A stretch of DNA of 64,000 nucleotides, taken from contig NZ_BMEL01000005.1 of NCBI RefSeq assembly GCF_014636475.1, positions 156,946-220,945 on the forward strand. Reading direction: 5' to 3'. A model generated the notes under the pieces. It searched no databases, had not been told where the DNA came from, and saw nothing but the letters and a program-made list of their open reading frames with translations. The position numbers were made by a program, and so were the translations under genes. This document shows positions 63,152 through 64,000 of the stretch, piece after piece. The first letter of the stretch is position 1. Every line of letters begins with the position of its first letter. Source of the DNA: Halobacillus andaensis (lineage in GTDB: Bacteria; Bacillota; Bacilli; Bacillales; Halobacillaceae).

Positions 63152-63177
63152 TGCTCTACCAGCAGAGCTAATGGCTC
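63152..63177 (-). pseudogene. Truncated tRNA-Lys 5' fragment
   Basis: About 26 nt matching the first third (acceptor strand and D-arm) of the intact tRNA-Lys at 62965-63037 with one mismatch in the D-loop region. The remainder is replaced by unrelated sequence (about 63060-63150). It sits directly upstream in the same transcript. Confidence 0.8.
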
Positions 63178-63268
63178 ACAAAAAGACATTTAAACACACT
63201 AAAATAAAATAGCCCGTTCTTTATTTTTAATAAATAAAAAAAGCTATACTATTCAGTAAGTATAAAAA

Positions 63269-63343
63269 TGGCTGGGCTAGCTGGATTCGAACCAGCGCAT
63301 GACGGTACCAAAAACCGTTGCCTTACCGCTTGGCTATAGCCCA
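63269..63343 (-). tRNA. tRNA-Gln (UUG)
   Basis: Starts TGGGCTATAGCC, anticodon TTG in loop TTTTGGT, T-arm GGTTCGAATCC, CCA encoded. 75 nt. Confidence 0.96.
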
Positions 63344-63402
63344 ATGTTCATTAAGTATTATTAACTTAAATCCTTGATTTATTCCATCTTTTTTTAAAAA
63401 AA

Positions 63403-63488
63403 TGGTGGAGGGAGTAGGACTCGAACCTACGAACCCGATGGGAGCGGATTTACAGTCCGCCGCGTTTGGCCAACTTCGCTATCCCTCC
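63403..63488 (-). tRNA. tRNA-Tyr (GUA)
   Basis: Starts GGAGGGATAGCG, anticodon GTA in CTGTAAA, long variable arm, T-arm GGTTCGAGTCC, CCA encoded. 86 nt, class II. Confidence 0.97.
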
Positions 63489-63504
63489 ACTATTTAAATG
63501 GAAA

Positions 63505-63580
<76 letters not shown>

Positions 63581-63584
63581 GACA

Positions 63585-63660
63585 TGGTGGAGGATGCAGG
63601 GCTCGAACCTGCGACCCCTTGCTTGTAAGGCAAGTGCTCTCCCAGCTGAGCTAATCCTCC
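63585..63660 (-). tRNA. tRNA-Val (UAC)
   Basis: Starts GGAGGATTAGCTC, anticodon TAC in CTTACAA, T-arm GGTTCGAGCC, CCA encoded. 76 nt. Confidence 0.97.
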
Positions 63661-63667
63661 ATTTGAT

Positions 63668-63742
63668 TGGTGACCCGTACGGGATTCGAACCCGTGATAC
63701 CGCCGTGAAAGGGCGGTGTCTTAACCACTTGACCAACGGGCC
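63668..63742 (-). tRNA. tRNA-Glu (UUC)
   Basis: Starts GGCCCGTTGGTC, anticodon TTC in CTTTCAC, T-arm GGTTCGAATCC, CCA encoded. 75 nt. Confidence 0.97.
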
Positions 63743-63761
63743 ATAATAACAATTTCTTCAG

Positions 63762-63833
<72 letters not shown>

Positions 63834-63836
63834 AAG

Positions 63837-63911
63837 TGGCTCCACAGGTAGGATTCGAACCTACGACCGATCGGTTAACAGCCGATTGCTCTACCACTGA
63901 GCTACTGTGGA
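63837..63911 (-). tRNA. tRNA-Asn (GUU)
   Basis: Starts TCCACAGTAGCTC, anticodon GTT in CTGTTAA, T-arm GGTTCGAATCC, CCA encoded. First tRNA after 5S rRNA. 75 nt. Confidence 0.97.
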
Positions 63912-63940
63912 TCAATACTAGAAGGTGAAAAATAAATCGA

Positions 63941-64000
63941 CGTGGCAGCGTCCTACTCTCACGGGGATCGACCCGACTACCATCGGCGCTGAAGAGCTTA
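63941..64000 (-). rRNA. 5S ribosomal RNA, 3' part
   Basis: The minus strand reads GATGGTAGTCGGGTC, GAGAGTAGGACGCTGCC, the conserved 3' half of Firmicute 5S rRNA. The 5' half, and presumably 23S and 16S, lie beyond the window. It heads the tRNA transcript. Confidence 0.95.

Overview
This is a chromosomal segment from a Bacillaceae firmicute. Supporting signs are Bacillus-type ribosome binding sites, sigma-A promoters, the sigW-rsiW-cdaA-cdaR-glmM-glmS block beside an rRNA-tRNA cluster, Spo0E, and CotS-type spore-coat genes. Acidic proteins and the family mix suggest a moderately halophilic genus such as Halobacillus, but that is inference. The right edge runs into 5S rRNA, followed on the minus strand by ten tRNA genes.

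Layout. 0-9 kb: YceI protein, UV endonuclease uvsE, bioY-bioB under a BirA operator, an aldo/keto reductase, a lipoprotein, a SAM hydroxide adenosyltransferase, and a MarR regulator with a 14-TM drug exporter. 9-19 kb: a DUF1450 protein with an apparent 5' frameshift, a RibF paralogue, an HD hydrolase, two divergent MurE-like ligases lacking the normal amino-acid-selecting motif, a DJ-1 protein, a GAF-STAS protein, a glycine-oxidase-like enzyme, and a sortase with its LPDTA substrate. 19-26.4 kb: an arsenic island with two divergent operons. One is arsR-arsB-arsC-arsD-arsA-trxB. The other is arsR2, a 52-aa CCVCC protein, ArsP-type permease and a 33-aa two-CC-pair protein, with four ATCAA/TTGAT dyads.

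26.4-44 kb: SIMPL protein, cydDC with a Rex site, an LTA-synthase-like protein, small metabolic enzymes, an LVIVD-repeat secreted protein, two paralogous excisionase-type regulators around a palindromic region beside SulP and UspA genes, a methyltransferase, an apparent type I toxin/antisense RNA locus, and ldh with two Rex sites. 44-51 kb: spore-coat glycosylation genes (GT4 glycosyltransferase with 249-bp tandem repeats, CotS kinase, UDP-glucose dehydrogenase, nucleotidyltransferase, epimerase). 51-54 kb: cadC-cadA. 54-62.7 kb: glmS with its ribozyme, glmM, cdaR, cdaA, rsiW, sigW, spo0E-like, rocF and a HAD phosphatase. 62.7-64 kb: terminator, tRNAs and 5S rRNA.

Seven or more intergenic GC-rich palindromic repeats (about 180-380 bp) recur between 3.6 and 41.8 kb. 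They share modules in different combinations and orientations.

The strongest candidates for something new are the second ars operon with its two tiny Cys-rich proteins, the type I toxin locus, and the paired MurE-like ligases.
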